DNA of 52,799 nucleotides from Bacteroidota bacterium. GTDB lineage: Bacteria > Bacteroidota > Bacteroidia > UKL13-3. The position numbers were made by a program, and so were the translations under genes. The DNA is taken from positions 1 to 52,799 of the forward strand of contig CANGPW010000010.1 in assembly GCA_947456185.1 (NCBI GenBank). Reading direction: 5' to 3'. Shown here piece by piece: positions 8,417 to 16,990 of this stretch; position 1 is the stretch's first letter, and each line of letters starts with the position of its first letter. Under the pieces are notes generated by a model that saw nothing but the letters and a program-made list of their open reading frames with translations, was not told the origin of the DNA and searched no databases.

Positions 8417-9409
8417 ATGCTTCATTGGTCAATCAATCAAATAAAACTAGACTTAAAATATACTTGGAAAATATCTAGAAATGCAACTACATTTAAAATC
8501 AATTCAATCATTACCTGTAGCGATGAAAAACATCAAGGCCAAGGTGAAGTGGCTCCAAATATTAGGTACAATGAAACACCTGAATTAATTTTATATAGCT
8601 TTGAGCAATTTTTAAATGCTGGTGCTAATCAAATAAAAAATGCCAGTGAACTTTCAATAATTTTAAATCAAATAAATGCACCAAATTCAATGCGTTTTGG
8701 AATAGAACAAGCATATATACACTATTTGTGCGCTCAAAATAATCAAACTATTTATGAGTTTTTGAAAATAGAAAAACCTTTAAAAACACATACTTGCTAT
8801 ACTTTACCAATCATGGATCCTGCTGAAATTGTTTCATTTTTCAATGAAAACAATTTAAATCGATTTGCTTATTTGAAAATAAAAATAAGTGTGGATGGCG
8901 CTTTAGATGAAATAAAAACACTTGCCAATATTTACCAAAAACCAATATTAATTGATGCAAACGAAGCATGGAAAGATCCTGATGCATTGGTTAATTTTAT
9001 GGACAATTTAAAGGGTTTAAATATTGCCATGATTGAACAGCCAATGCACAGCAGCATGGTGAATGAATACAAATATTTAAAGCCTCGAGCGGCATTACCT
9101 TTAATGGCTGATGAGAGTTTTTGTGCGCAGGTAGACTTTACAGAATTAAAGTTACAATTTGATGCGGTAAACATGAAGTTGATGAAGGCTGGTGGCTATT
9201 TGAACGGATTGCGACTGATTCATGAAGCGAAGAAAAATGGCATGAAAACAATGGTTGGTTGCATGGTAGAAACTACCCTTGGCATGAGCGGTGCTTATGC
9301 ATTTACTGGTCTTTGTAATTATGCCGATTTAGATGGTTATATGATTATAGCCGAAGAACCTTTTGGTCTTTTAAAAGAAGAAAATGGTGAAGTGTTTTTG
9401 TTAAATTAG
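8417..9409 (+). CDS. Dipeptide epimerase (L-Ala-D/L-Glu epimerase type)
   Basis: 330 residues of the enolase superfamily, muconate-lactonizing subgroup. Visible catalytic parts: the KIK pair (K154, K156), metal ligands D180 (LIDANEAW), E207 (MIEQPM) and D232 (MADESF), and the second catalytic lysine region MKLMKAGG (254-260), followed by MVGCMVETTLGMSGA, a specificity loop typical of Ala-Glu epimerases. The family epimerises L-Ala-D-Glu from peptidoglycan to L-Ala-L-Glu so the muropeptide can be recycled. The length and order of motifs are normal. Substrate preference among dipeptides is inferred. Confidence 0.85.
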   Translation: MLHWSINQIKLDLKYTWKISRNATTFKINSIITCSDEKHQGQGEVAPNIRYNETPELILYSFEQFLNAGANQIKNASELSIILNQINAPNSMRFGIEQAYIHYLCAQNNQTIYEFLKIEKPLKTHTCYTLPIMDPAEIVSFFNENNLNRFAYLKIKISVDGALDEIKTLANIYQKPILIDANEAWKDPDALVNFMDNLKGLNIAMIEQPMHSSMVNEYKYLKPRAALPLMADESFCAQVDFTELKLQFDAVNMKLMKAGGYLNGLRLIHEAKKNGMKTMVGCMVETTLGMSGAYAFTGLCNYADLDGYMIIAEEPFGLLKEENGEVFLLN

Positions 9410-9421
9410 TAATTCATACTT

Positions 9422-9437
9422 TCCCGATGTGTCGGGA
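9422..9437. repeat. CCGA-type palindrome after the epimerase gene
   Basis: TCCCGA-TGTG-TCGGGA, a perfect 6-bp stem with 4-nt loop, 13 bp after the stop codon of the epimerase gene and between two convergent genes. It belongs to the same CCGAT/ATCGG style as the palindromes at 35221 and 43273. A run of near-repeats of CATACTTC follows to about 9500. It may act as a bidirectional transcript end, but no T-tract follows. Confidence 0.5.
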
Positions 9438-9476
9438 CTTCATACTTCATAATTTATACTTCATACTTCTTACTTC

Positions 9477-11009
9477 TTACTTCTCAACTACTTCATACAT
9501 ATCCAATCTTCTGTCTTTCCAATTTAACACAGTTCCAGTATTTCTTGCACGTTCAATTGCCGCTAAATCTAAATCAGCAATTACAACAGTTTCAATGTTT
9601 GTACTAGCCTCACCCGCAACACCATCGGGAGGAAAAGCAAAATCACTTGGAGTATAAATTCCTGATTGAGCGTAGTTAATATCCATATTATCAACTGAAG
9701 GAATATTACCAACCGTTCCTGCGGTGGCTACTATCATTTGATTTTCAATGGCACGGGCTTGCGCGCACAATTTTACACGTAAATGTCCGTGTTTTTCATC
9801 CGTACTGAATGGCACAAAAAGAATTTTAGCCCCTTTATTACATGCAATTCTTGCCATTTCCGGAAATTCAACATCATAACAAACATTGATAGCCACTTTA
9901 CCACAATCTGTATTAAAAACTTTTATTTCATTTCCTGGTCTTACTCCCCACCATTTTGCTTCATTGGAAGTAATATGAATTTTATATTGCTTTTCGTAAG
10001 TTCCATCACGCTTAAACAAATAGGAAATATTATACAAATTATCATTTTCAACTTGTAAATGTGTTCCTGCAATGATGTTAATATTATATTCTAAAGCCAA
10101 GCGAGAAAACAAATTTATATAGTCTTCCGTATAATCATCAAGCTTCCTGATACTGTCTTCCGGACTCATACTTTTGTACTCATGCAATGAAAGTAATTGA
10201 GTAGTAAAAAGTTCGGGGAACAGAGCAAAATCTGACTTGTAATTACTTGCTACATCGGTAAAATATTCACATTGCTGCGCAAATTGTTTAAAGGAAGTAA
10301 TTTTACGTAACTCGTATTGAATACAACATATACGTACTTTCTTCATTAATACACTTCGCTCTCTAGTTTCCGCTTGATAATCCAAGTTTACCCATTCTAA
10401 CAAAAGTCCGTAACCTTCGCTTTCCTTGTCTTCTGGTAAATAATCTTTAATTATTCTTTGAATGGTAAATCCATGTGCCAATTGAAAAGTAACAACTGAA
10501 TCTTTAATTTTTTTATCAACTACACGTTTTATATAAGCTCTTATTCCAAATTCTTCTGAGTGTTTGTTATAATTTGGAACCCTGCCTCCTATTAAAATAC
10601 GCATCAAATTTTTGTCTTCACATAAATTTCTTCGCATTTCATATAATCGTCTGCCAATTTTCAAGCCCTGGTAATCAGGATGGACCATTACTTCTATTCC
10701 ATATAAAGTATCACCTTCTTCATCGTGATTTGTAATATAACCATTGTCGCAAATTTCTTTCCAAGCATGATCATCATCATATTCATCCCAACTTACCATT
10801 AAACTTGTAGCTGAACCTACTATTTTTCCTTCAAAAGTAATGATTTGCATTCCTTCTGGAAATAAATTGTACTGACTTTCCAGCATATCGTATTTCCAAG
10901 GATCGTTATCGGGAAAACATATTTTTGATAAAGCTATGATTTCATCAAAATCGCCTTTCTCTGCATTTCTTTCTATTAATTTGGGCTTTCTGCTATTACG
11001 TGTTTTCAT
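9477..11009 (-). CDS. GNAT acetyltransferase - carbon-nitrogen hydrolase fusion
   Basis: 510 residues in two domains. Residues about 10-210 are a GNAT N-acetyltransferase (VMVHPDYQGLKIGRRLYEMR is the acetyl-CoA loop). Residues about 223-505 are a nitrilase-superfamily amidohydrolase with the Glu-Lys-Cys triad E266 (FALFPELF), K343 (EKQYKIH) and C377 (INVCYDVEFPE). This fusion is a known architecture in several phyla, where the hydrolase probably acts on an amide and the GNAT part on an amine; the substrate is not known. The two domains suggest coupled acylation and deacylation of one compound (inference). The downstream end is convergent with the epimerase gene. Confidence 0.85.
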   Translation of the reverse strand: MKTRNSRKPKLIERNAEKGDFDEIIALSKICFPDNDPWKYDMLESQYNLFPEGMQIITFEGKIVGSATSLMVSWDEYDDDHAWKEICDNGYITNHDEEGDTLYGIEVMVHPDYQGLKIGRRLYEMRRNLCEDKNLMRILIGGRVPNYNKHSEEFGIRAYIKRVVDKKIKDSVVTFQLAHGFTIQRIIKDYLPEDKESEGYGLLLEWVNLDYQAETRERSVLMKKVRICCIQYELRKITSFKQFAQQCEYFTDVASNYKSDFALFPELFTTQLLSLHEYKSMSPEDSIRKLDDYTEDYINLFSRLALEYNINIIAGTHLQVENDNLYNISYLFKRDGTYEKQYKIHITSNEAKWWGVRPGNEIKVFNTDCGKVAINVCYDVEFPEMARIACNKGAKILFVPFSTDEKHGHLRVKLCAQARAIENQMIVATAGTVGNIPSVDNMDINYAQSGIYTPSDFAFPPDGVAGEASTNIETVVIADLDLAAIERARNTGTVLNWKDRRLDMYEVVEK

Positions 11010-11023
11010 GTAAATAATTTTTA

Positions 11024-12082
11024 TTACCTTATCATCAATTTAAGTGAAACAATATTACTTGCACTTATAAGTCCCTGATTAAAGGCATTGCCAAGGGCAT
11101 AATCTATTTGAATTTTATTTAACTTCAATCCAACTCCAATAGCCGGAGAAACATTATATGACGAACTTCCATCTATATTTTTTACTTGCTGAAAATTATT
11201 GATCCCACCTCTAATAAATACTGTTTTTTTATACCCTAATTCTGTTGCCAATCTAGGGTCTAAATTTATGTATTTTGATGAAATCAAAGTATTTCTTTGT
11301 CCATCGGTGTAGGCGTCAAAATCAATACTTCCCAAAATTGAAAACCAATTTTTAGTATATAAATAACTACCACCAACTGTTAGTTTTGGTAAAGTTAGTT
11401 CCAAAGTATTGTTCGGCAAAACATTTCCAGTGCTGATTAGCTTTTCTTTTTCTGCTCCGGTAAATGTGTAACTCCAAGCATTGAAAGTAGTTGTCACATC
11501 ACGAAGAATAGCACCAAATCTGAATTTTTTAAATTTATACAAAGCACTTGCATCTAATCCAAAACCCCATGCATTGGCAAATTCGCCAATTACTCTTCTA
11601 ATTATTTTAACATTTGCACCTAACTGTAAATTTTTAACCAATTTTGTTTCAGTGGCATAACTGCCAATAAAAGCGTAATCAACGGCTGAAAAGCTTGAAA
11701 CTTTTGTATAATCAATTTGTCCATTACTATTTACCAAAAACAAAGTATTGGGAATATTGTCAACCCCCATTCTAATAATAGAAATGGCAGCAACTGAATG
11801 TTCGTTTAAACGAAATGCACCAGCCAAATAATCATGCGTTAAAATTCCTGCAAACTGACTGTTTCTCATTCCAATTAACTGAAATTTATCTTTCATATCG
11901 ATTAATGCTGCTGGATTATAATAACCAGCTGTTACATCGCTAACATTGGATACTGATGCTCCTGCCATACCTAAGTTTCTGGCACCAACTCCCAAATTTA
12001 AAAACTCGTTGCTGTACTTTAACTGTGCAAATGAATATTGAAATACAAATAGTGTAATTAAACTAAGTCCTATTTTTCTCAT
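11024..12082 (-). CDS. PorV/PorQ-family outer-membrane β-barrel protein
   Basis: 352 residues with a signal peptide (MRKIGLSLITLFVFQYSFAQ, cleaved after about residue 19). The mature N-terminus has FLNLGVGARNLGMAGASVSNVSDVTAGYYNPAAL, the hallmark of the PorV/PorQ/UPF0164 family. These are outer-membrane barrels; PorV shuttles cargo of the type IX secretion system, while other members are uncharacterised. The barrel strands with alternating residues and a C-terminal IVSLKLMIR end fit. It sits 14 bp upstream of the GNAT-nitrilase fusion on the same strand. Whether it is PorV itself cannot be decided, and the T9SS core genes are not here. Confidence 0.75.
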   Translation of the reverse strand: MRKIGLSLITLFVFQYSFAQLKYSNEFLNLGVGARNLGMAGASVSNVSDVTAGYYNPAALIDMKDKFQLIGMRNSQFAGILTHDYLAGAFRLNEHSVAAISIIRMGVDNIPNTLFLVNSNGQIDYTKVSSFSAVDYAFIGSYATETKLVKNLQLGANVKIIRRVIGEFANAWGFGLDASALYKFKKFRFGAILRDVTTTFNAWSYTFTGAEKEKLISTGNVLPNNTLELTLPKLTVGGSYLYTKNWFSILGSIDFDAYTDGQRNTLISSKYINLDPRLATELGYKKTVFIRGGINNFQQVKNIDGSSSYNVSPAIGVGLKLNKIQIDYALGNAFNQGLISASNIVSLKLMIR

Positions 12083-12122
12083 TGAATATCTTTTAACTTA
12101 TATGCCTTATTTTTTTAGTATT

Positions 12123-12797
12123 TTAAACCTCCAAATTTACATCAAAAACTTGTTTTAATTCTGCTATTATAATCAATGGGTCGTAAAAATATTTTTGTTC
12201 TATTGTATTTATAAATTCCTTTAAAAGAAACAAATCACTCATACTCATTTCAATAGTAGTAGCCTGTTTATAAACTCTTGCTATTGAAAAGACGAAACTA
12301 TCATTAAAAGTATAACCAAACAAATATTTTACTTCACAAAAATGTTTAAAATTTCGCATAAATTGGTCAATATTTTTGAAAGAGTAGCGTAAAACGAATT
12401 CCTCAAGTATTTTAGTATCAATTGCATCTAAATCGCTGTAAAATGAACGACAAGCTGATGGAAAATGTTTGACTAAAAGCCTATCTATTAACATTTCAAA
12501 CATGATATGTGATAAAAACCATTTTCTATTTAAAAGAGCCAATGGTTCAAAATTTTTCAATTCAAAGTTTATTATTTCACTGTATTTTTTAAAAAATAAA
12601 GATGGATGAAACAACTTATCTGCATTTAAATGCGCAATACAGCCAAATTGCAATTGCTGTTGACTGGGTTTTAGGTCTAATTGAACATCATGAAATCCTC
12701 TCGCATAATTTCGCGCAAAATCGGGTATAAATAAGGCGGAATTATAGTAATGATTGCCAGGTTTATTGTCTATATAATAATGAGAAAGGTAATTCAA
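12123..12797 (-). CDS. AcpH-like (acyl carrier protein phosphodiesterase-related) protein
   Basis: 224 residues, mostly helical. The N-terminus MNYLSHYYID and the following DFARNYARGF resemble the opening of the DUF479/AcpH family (MNxLAH, then GNFLGDFVKG), which removes phosphopantetheine from acyl carrier protein. Further conserved-looking parts are HLNADKLFHPS and FLSHIMFEMLIDRLL with several histidines and aspartates that could bind metal. The similarity is remote and the activity is inferred. It is 40 bp upstream of the PorV/PorQ-like gene on the same strand. Confidence 0.55.
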   Translation of the reverse strand: MNYLSHYYIDNKPGNHYYNSALFIPDFARNYARGFHDVQLDLKPSQQQLQFGCIAHLNADKLFHPSLFFKKYSEIINFELKNFEPLALLNRKWFLSHIMFEMLIDRLLVKHFPSACRSFYSDLDAIDTKILEEFVLRYSFKNIDQFMRNFKHFCEVKYLFGYTFNDSFVFSIARVYKQATTIEMSMSDLFLLKEFINTIEQKYFYDPLIIIAELKQVFDVNLEV

Positions 12798-13187
12798 TGA
12801 CCATTTTTTAACAAATAAAGGTAAATTACACTAAAACTAAAAACATTCGACTAATTGGAATTAGATTTAAAGAATTTATATCTGATTTTTCATGTATCTG
12901 CTTTTTGCGGCTATTTAACACAAAAGTTTTACTTGGTTATTTCTATTCGATTCTCAGCAATTAGAGATTATTTTATCAAATTTGGAAATATTTTCTATTT
13001 TAATGTTTATATATTTTTATTAATAACTATTTGTCAATTACCTACTTTACAATTGTATTTAAAAGAATAAATTACTATTTATTAAGCAATTTATTCAACC
13101 CTATTTAACTTAAAATAAGTGTTTTACATGTATAAATATATATTTCTATTAAGTAACATGCTCATACAATTGTAAACGATTTCCTTT
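12798..13187. other. AT-rich divergent intergenic region
   Basis: About 390 bp between the AcpH-like gene and the XRE regulator's control region. A 71-codon reading from a TTG at 12855 has no recognisable protein character and is treated as chance. No repeat or RNA was recognised in this part; the control elements begin at 13188. Confidence 0.6.
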
Positions 13188-13190
13188 ACA

Positions 13191-13221
13191 TTTGTTTAAT
13201 CGCAAAACATTTGTAAATTTG
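13191..13221 (+). promoter_or_regulatory. Bacteroidota-type promoter of the XRE gene
   Basis: TTTG at 13191-13194, 19 bp spacer, then TAAATTTG at 13214-13221: an exact match to TTTG-N19-TAnnTTTG. Transcription should start near 13225, giving a leader of about 33 nt before the ATG at 13258. It overlaps an inverted repeat that could be the operator. Confidence 0.65.
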
Positions 13222-13236
13222 GAGTTTTACAAATGT
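13207..13236. promoter_or_regulatory. Candidate operator: 11-bp inverted repeat
   Basis: ACATTTGTAAA (13207-13217) and its exact reverse complement TTTACAAATGT (13226-13236) are separated by 8 bp and cover the -7 box and start site. A third, direct half-site ACATTTGT lies at 13188-13195, 19 bp upstream. The position fits autorepression by the XRE protein encoded 22 bp downstream (inference). Confidence 0.6.
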
Positions 13237-13257
13237 ATTATTGTGCTGGATATCAAT

Positions 13258-13716
13258 ATGGATGAACTTAACAAACGTGTATGTGAGATAATGGATTGCT
13301 TTTGCGGTTCAAAATCTATTTTTGCAAATGAATTAGGTGTTGGCTTGCCTATTATTACCCATATAACCAATGGTAGAAACAAACCAGGAATTGACATTCT
13401 CCAGAAAATACTACTTACCTACCCCACTATTAATGCTACATGGCTAATGATAGGAAAAGGCGAAATGATAACTAGTGAAAAAGCTAAGTTAAATATTGAT
13501 AATGAGTTAAATAATATAGCTGAATTAGTATTTAAACTAAACACTTTTAAAACCAATACATCCCAGGTTATTAGCTACCATAAGTTATTTATGGACGAAT
13601 TAAGGCATATCAATGATTTGGATTCCATTTTACTAAATACACAAAGCGAACTAGATAAAACTCAACAAAAAATCAAGGAGGAAATTGATGTTTTAAAATC
13701 TAAAGTAAAACAGTAA
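13258..13716 (+). CDS. XRE-family helix-turn-helix transcriptional regulator
   Basis: 152 residues from the ATG at 13258 (MDELNKRVCE); a start 22 codons upstream would run through the promoter and operator. The HTH lies at about residues 18-40 (KSIFANELGVGLPIITHITNGRNKPG broken across the helices), followed by LLTYPTINATWLMIGKGEM, the typical tail of a Bacteroidota XRE group that resembles phage repressors. After a linker, residues about 125-150 form a Lys/Glu-rich coiled coil (ELDKTQQKIKEEIDVLKSK), likely for dimerisation. No prophage, toxin or restriction gene is adjacent, so its target beyond its own promoter is unknown. Confidence 0.8.
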   Translation: MDELNKRVCEIMDCFCGSKSIFANELGVGLPIITHITNGRNKPGIDILQKILLTYPTINATWLMIGKGEMITSEKAKLNIDNELNNIAELVFKLNTFKTNTSQVISYHKLFMDELRHINDLDSILLNTQSELDKTQQKIKEEIDVLKSKVKQ

Positions 13717-13968
13717 ATGATAAAATACAATAGTCTCTTTATCTATTTAATATGCTATAATTATTTGTAAATAAATCCGAATATTTTACCTGAACATATT
13801 TTACAAAAACAATGTTTATTTTGAATTTATTTAAAACGGCATACTATTTATAAAAATAACATTAAAGAACTTTCCTCCTATTTTGCTTGAATATATTTTC
13901 ATGAAAATATATTTCCGTAATTGAAATAAAAATTACCGAAACTTTTATCTGATTAGGAATGTTAGTTG

Positions 13969-13976
13969 TATGTTTG
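13969..13976 (+). promoter_or_regulatory. Candidate -7 box for the nfu gene
   Basis: TATGTTTG matches TAnnTTTG exactly; TTTA lies 21 bp upstream (13944-13947), one base off the -33 element. The start site would be near 13980, about 24 nt before the ATG at 14004. Confidence 0.4.
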
Positions 13977-14003
13977 CCAACCATAACAAAAAGACTAAAT
14001 AAA

Positions 14004-14585
14004 ATGAATATGACTGATAAAACCGAATTTTTAAACGTATACGCTGAACAAACTCCTAATCCAGAAACGATGAAGTTTGTTTTCAATAAAATGATATTAC
14101 CTGATGAGGCAGAAGATTACCCAATCAAAGAGAAAGCAAATGCATCGCCATTAGCAAAAAGTTTGTTTGAATTCAGCTTTGTTAATGGTGTTTTTATCAT
14201 GAATAATTTTGTTACCATTACTAGGTCTGTTGGCTCAGAATGGCACGAAATTATGCCTATAGTAAAAGAATTTTTAAAAGCTTATGTTGAAGCTGACGAA
14301 CCTATTTCATACAAAACCGATAAATCAAATATTGAAGGATCAGATAATATAATTATTGCACAAATTCTTGATATATTAGATACTTATATAAAGCCAGCAG
14401 TAGAAAATGATGGTGGTTTGATTTCATTCAAATCATTTAACGAAGAAACTGGCCTAGTTACGGTTGAACTAAAAGGTTCTTGCAGTGGATGCCCGTCATC
14501 AACCGTAACATTAAAAAAGGGAATTGAAGGTTTGCTAACCCGCATGGTTCCTCAGGTTAAAGAAGTTGTAGCAGAAAGTTTGTAA
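14004..14585 (+). CDS. Nfu/NifU-family Fe-S cluster carrier
   Basis: 193 residues from ATG 14004 (MNMTDKTEF); an ATG-independent longer reading would extend into the promoter. The N-terminal Nfu_N domain starts at YAEQTPNPETMKFVF (about residues 10-24) and the C-terminal NifU domain holds the scaffold motif CSGCPSS within LKGSCSGCPSSTVTLKKGIE. The two cysteines bind a 4Fe-4S cluster at a dimer interface and pass it to target proteins. Domain order and length match the bacterial/mitochondrial NFU1 type. It stands alone, followed by a good terminator. Confidence 0.9.
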   Translation: MNMTDKTEFLNVYAEQTPNPETMKFVFNKMILPDEAEDYPIKEKANASPLAKSLFEFSFVNGVFIMNNFVTITRSVGSEWHEIMPIVKEFLKAYVEADEPISYKTDKSNIEGSDNIIIAQILDILDTYIKPAVENDGGLISFKSFNEETGLVTVELKGSCSGCPSSTVTLKKGIEGLLTRMVPQVKEVVAESL

Positions 14586-14602
14586 CAATATAAATTAACT
14601 AT

Positions 14603-14638
14603 AAAAAAGCTAATTCAATGCTGAGTCAGCTTTTTTTT
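14603..14638 (+). terminator. Rho-independent terminator after nfu
   Basis: Outer stem AAAAAAGCT (14603-14611) pairs with AGCTTTTTT (14628-14636); an inner GCTG-AGT-CAGC stem (14620-14630) sits directly before eight T. It ends 4 bp before the stop codon of the convergent gene and may serve both directions. Confidence 0.7.
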
Positions 14639-14641
14639 ATG

Positions 14642-15760
14642 CTATAATTTCAATCTGTAAGTTCTATGTACTTTGGTAGTTTTAGCACCTAATTTTTCAA
14701 ATAATCCATGCATTTTCGGATTAAAATCACCAATCCAACCTAACTCAGAAGTATTGATTTTAGGATACTTTAAAAGTGCCTCATATAAACTAATTATCAT
14801 TCCAGTTTCAATACCTTTTTCTTGATATTCAGGAATTACCCCAAACACTTCTCCCCTAATTCTATTTACTTTCCCGAAGTTTTTATAATATAAAAATTTT
14901 AACATGGCTAACCAATTCATTTTACCATTTAGTTCTTTAAAAATTTGGTTTACATCTATCACACTCACATAAAAACCAATTGGTTTTCCTTTAGCATAAG
15001 CAAACCAAATTGCTTCTTCTAAAATTATTGGCTTCAATTCTAACATTTCTGCCATGATACGTTCTTTGGTCATTGGAACAAAATCTTCGCGATGCGCCCA
15101 TGCTTTATTATAAATTTCAACAAAGTCAAGACCAAAACGTTCTAATTCATTCATTTTAAAATGCTCAAAACTATAATCAGGATTTTGCATTACCCTAGCT
15201 GATAGTTTCTTAAATCGTTCCATGTCAAAATTAACATAATTAATTTCACTTGTAGTTTGCTCGGTATGTTGTTTAAAACCAAAAACTAAAAAGTGTTTTT
15301 CATAATACTCCCAATTGAAATTTTCTTTATAAGATGGATTTTTATAACCTGCAACCATTAAACCCCAAAAAGCATTTTTTTCACCAAAATTAATTGGCCC
15401 ATTTACCACATTTATTCCTTCAGACTTCAACCAATTTGATGCAGTATTAAATAACAATTTTGAGGCATTTAAATCATCAACACATTCATAAAAACCTAGT
15501 CCACCAATACGTTCTTTATCTTTAAATTGAGTAGTATCGTAAAAAGCTGCAATCCTTCCAATTGCATACCCTTGCTCGTTATATAAAATCCACTGCTTGG
15601 CTTTACCTGTTTTAAAATGGATATTTTCATTGGCATCAAAAACTTTTTTTATGTCTTTATCCAATGGACAAATCCAATCATTATTTCCTTTATAAATAAT
15701 GCGATGTACATTGATAAATTCTTTTAATAAAGCTGGAGTTTTAACTTCTTGTATTTTCAT
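14642..15760 (-). CDS. GNAT-like N-acetyltransferase domain protein
   Basis: 372 residues. The N-terminal half contains WILYNEQGYAIGRIAAFYD and GGLGFYECVDD, typical β4-α of a GNAT fold, and VVNGPINFGEKNAFWGLMV; the C-terminal half has FGVIPEYQEKGIETGMIISLYEAL, like an acetyl-CoA loop, then FEKLGAKTTKVHRTYRL. This suggests two GNAT-related lobes, as in a conserved Bacteroidota family of unknown substrate. It is downstream of kdnB but separated from it by a hairpin with a T-tract, so it is probably a separate transcript or reached only by readthrough. The function is not known. Confidence 0.7.
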   Translation of the reverse strand: MKIQEVKTPALLKEFINVHRIIYKGNNDWICPLDKDIKKVFDANENIHFKTGKAKQWILYNEQGYAIGRIAAFYDTTQFKDKERIGGLGFYECVDDLNASKLLFNTASNWLKSEGINVVNGPINFGEKNAFWGLMVAGYKNPSYKENFNWEYYEKHFLVFGFKQHTEQTTSEINYVNFDMERFKKLSARVMQNPDYSFEHFKMNELERFGLDFVEIYNKAWAHREDFVPMTKERIMAEMLELKPIILEEAIWFAYAKGKPIGFYVSVIDVNQIFKELNGKMNWLAMLKFLYYKNFGKVNRIRGEVFGVIPEYQEKGIETGMIISLYEALLKYPKINTSELGWIGDFNPKMHGLFEKLGAKTTKVHRTYRLKL

Positions 15761-15781
15761 TTATTTGATGCTATAAAAAGA

Positions 15782-15812
15782 TAAACCTATTACTTTTTGG
15801 GCAATAGGTTTA
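15782..15812 (-). terminator. Terminator of the kdnAB operon
   Basis: TAAACCTATT (15782-15791) and AATAGGTTTA (15803-15812) form a perfect 10-bp stem; on the minus strand it is followed by TCTTTTTAT. It lies 33 bp after the kdnB stop codon. Confidence 0.65.
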
Positions 15813-15844
15813 CGTTTAAATTGTTTCTGATATTTGTATATAAA

Positions 15845-16924
15845 TTAAAGTCTTTTAAACAAAGCCTCAATCGTTTCAATGCTTACTTTTTCTTTCCAAT
15901 CAGTTCCAATGGCATGATTCCACATATGTGGCAAGTTATATGCTACATGTGCCATTGCAGTTATATCCGCGTCACTCCAATTTTTACTTAAACCTTGAGG
16001 TAATATAATATTATGTTTGGCAAGCATGGTATTGAATTCTGCTACACCTTCAGGATAGTAATCAGCTAAATGTTGAAATGCTAAGCAATTTGCATAGCAA
16101 TGTTTTTCACCAAATATTTTACTTAAGCCATAACTCATTGCATGACAAACTCCTACCTCACTATAAGTTAAACTAAGTCCACCCATTAACGAGGCTACCA
16201 TTAATTTATCATCATTTTCTGGACTTTGTCCAGCAGTTTCACTTAAATAAATATCCTTACAAAGTTTTAAACTTTGTTCGCCATAAGCCATGCTGTATGC
16301 ATTGTTTAAAATACCATCTCGACTTTCAATGCAATGAATAAAAGTATCCATTCCGGTATAAAACCATTTGTCTACAGGAACAGTCGCAGTGAGCTCAGAG
16401 TCTAGTATTACTTGATCGAAGATGGTCCATTCACATTTCAAACCTAACTTTTTTTCTGGTCCAGTAAGAACAGCAGTCATAGAACATTCAGCGCCAGTTC
16501 CTGAAATTGTTGGCACACCAACATGGTAAACGCCCGGCTTTTTTATCAAGTTTAAGCCTTGGTAATTCTGCGATGGCCCTTCATTGCAAAGCATCAAAGC
16601 AAGAGCTTTAGCAATATCCATAATACTGCCGCCACCAATTCCAATTACGCCACTTGGCAAACCTTTTCCTGCTAAAATTTCATCACGTAATTGATCAATT
16701 TGTTCTGTGGTTGGTTCATGAGGATCTACGTCAATAAAATAAACCGTATCTTCTGGTTGATTTTGTAATTGATTTTCTAAATCTTTTCCTTTAAAAAAAT
16801 GATCAACTATATAAACAAAATATTTGTTGTTTTCGCTACGCTTTGGCGCAATAATTTCAGCCAATTGACCAAAACTTCCACGTCCAAAAACGGTTTTTTC
16901 TATGCTTTTAAAATTTTTATGCAT
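15845..16924 (-). CDS. kdnB: Kdo 8-oxidase, iron-type alcohol dehydrogenase fold
   Basis: 359 residues of the metal-dependent alcohol dehydrogenase family: NAD motif GIGGGSIMD (95-103), GTGAECS (143-149), and metal ligands D193 and H197 (GMDTFIHCIES), H261 (GVCHAMSYG) and H275 (EKHCYANC). The sequence closely follows Shewanella KdnB as I remember it (for example FGRGSF, KWFYTGMD, SEVGVCHAMSYGLS). KdnB oxidises the C8 hydroxyl of Kdo to an aldehyde, which KdnA then aminates, giving 8-amino-3,8-dideoxy-Kdo for the lipopolysaccharide inner core. The adjacent kdnA upstream strongly supports this over a generic alcohol dehydrogenase. Confidence 0.85.
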   Translation of the reverse strand: MHKNFKSIEKTVFGRGSFGQLAEIIAPKRSENNKYFVYIVDHFFKGKDLENQLQNQPEDTVYFIDVDPHEPTTEQIDQLRDEILAGKGLPSGVIGIGGGSIMDIAKALALMLCNEGPSQNYQGLNLIKKPGVYHVGVPTISGTGAECSMTAVLTGPEKKLGLKCEWTIFDQVILDSELTATVPVDKWFYTGMDTFIHCIESRDGILNNAYSMAYGEQSLKLCKDIYLSETAGQSPENDDKLMVASLMGGLSLTYSEVGVCHAMSYGLSKIFGEKHCYANCLAFQHLADYYPEGVAEFNTMLAKHNIILPQGLSKNWSDADITAMAHVAYNLPHMWNHAIGTDWKEKVSIETIEALFKRL

Positions 16925-16990
16925 TGTGTTTTATTATTTACCACAGATGACAAAGATTTTGATTTCAACTATGGCACCTGTTTCTGTTTT

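Noticed and set aside
12855-13070. 71-codon reading frame on the plus strand
   Set aside because: Starts at TTG, very AT-rich with no recognisable motif, and lies in an intergenic region between divergent genes; treated as chance.
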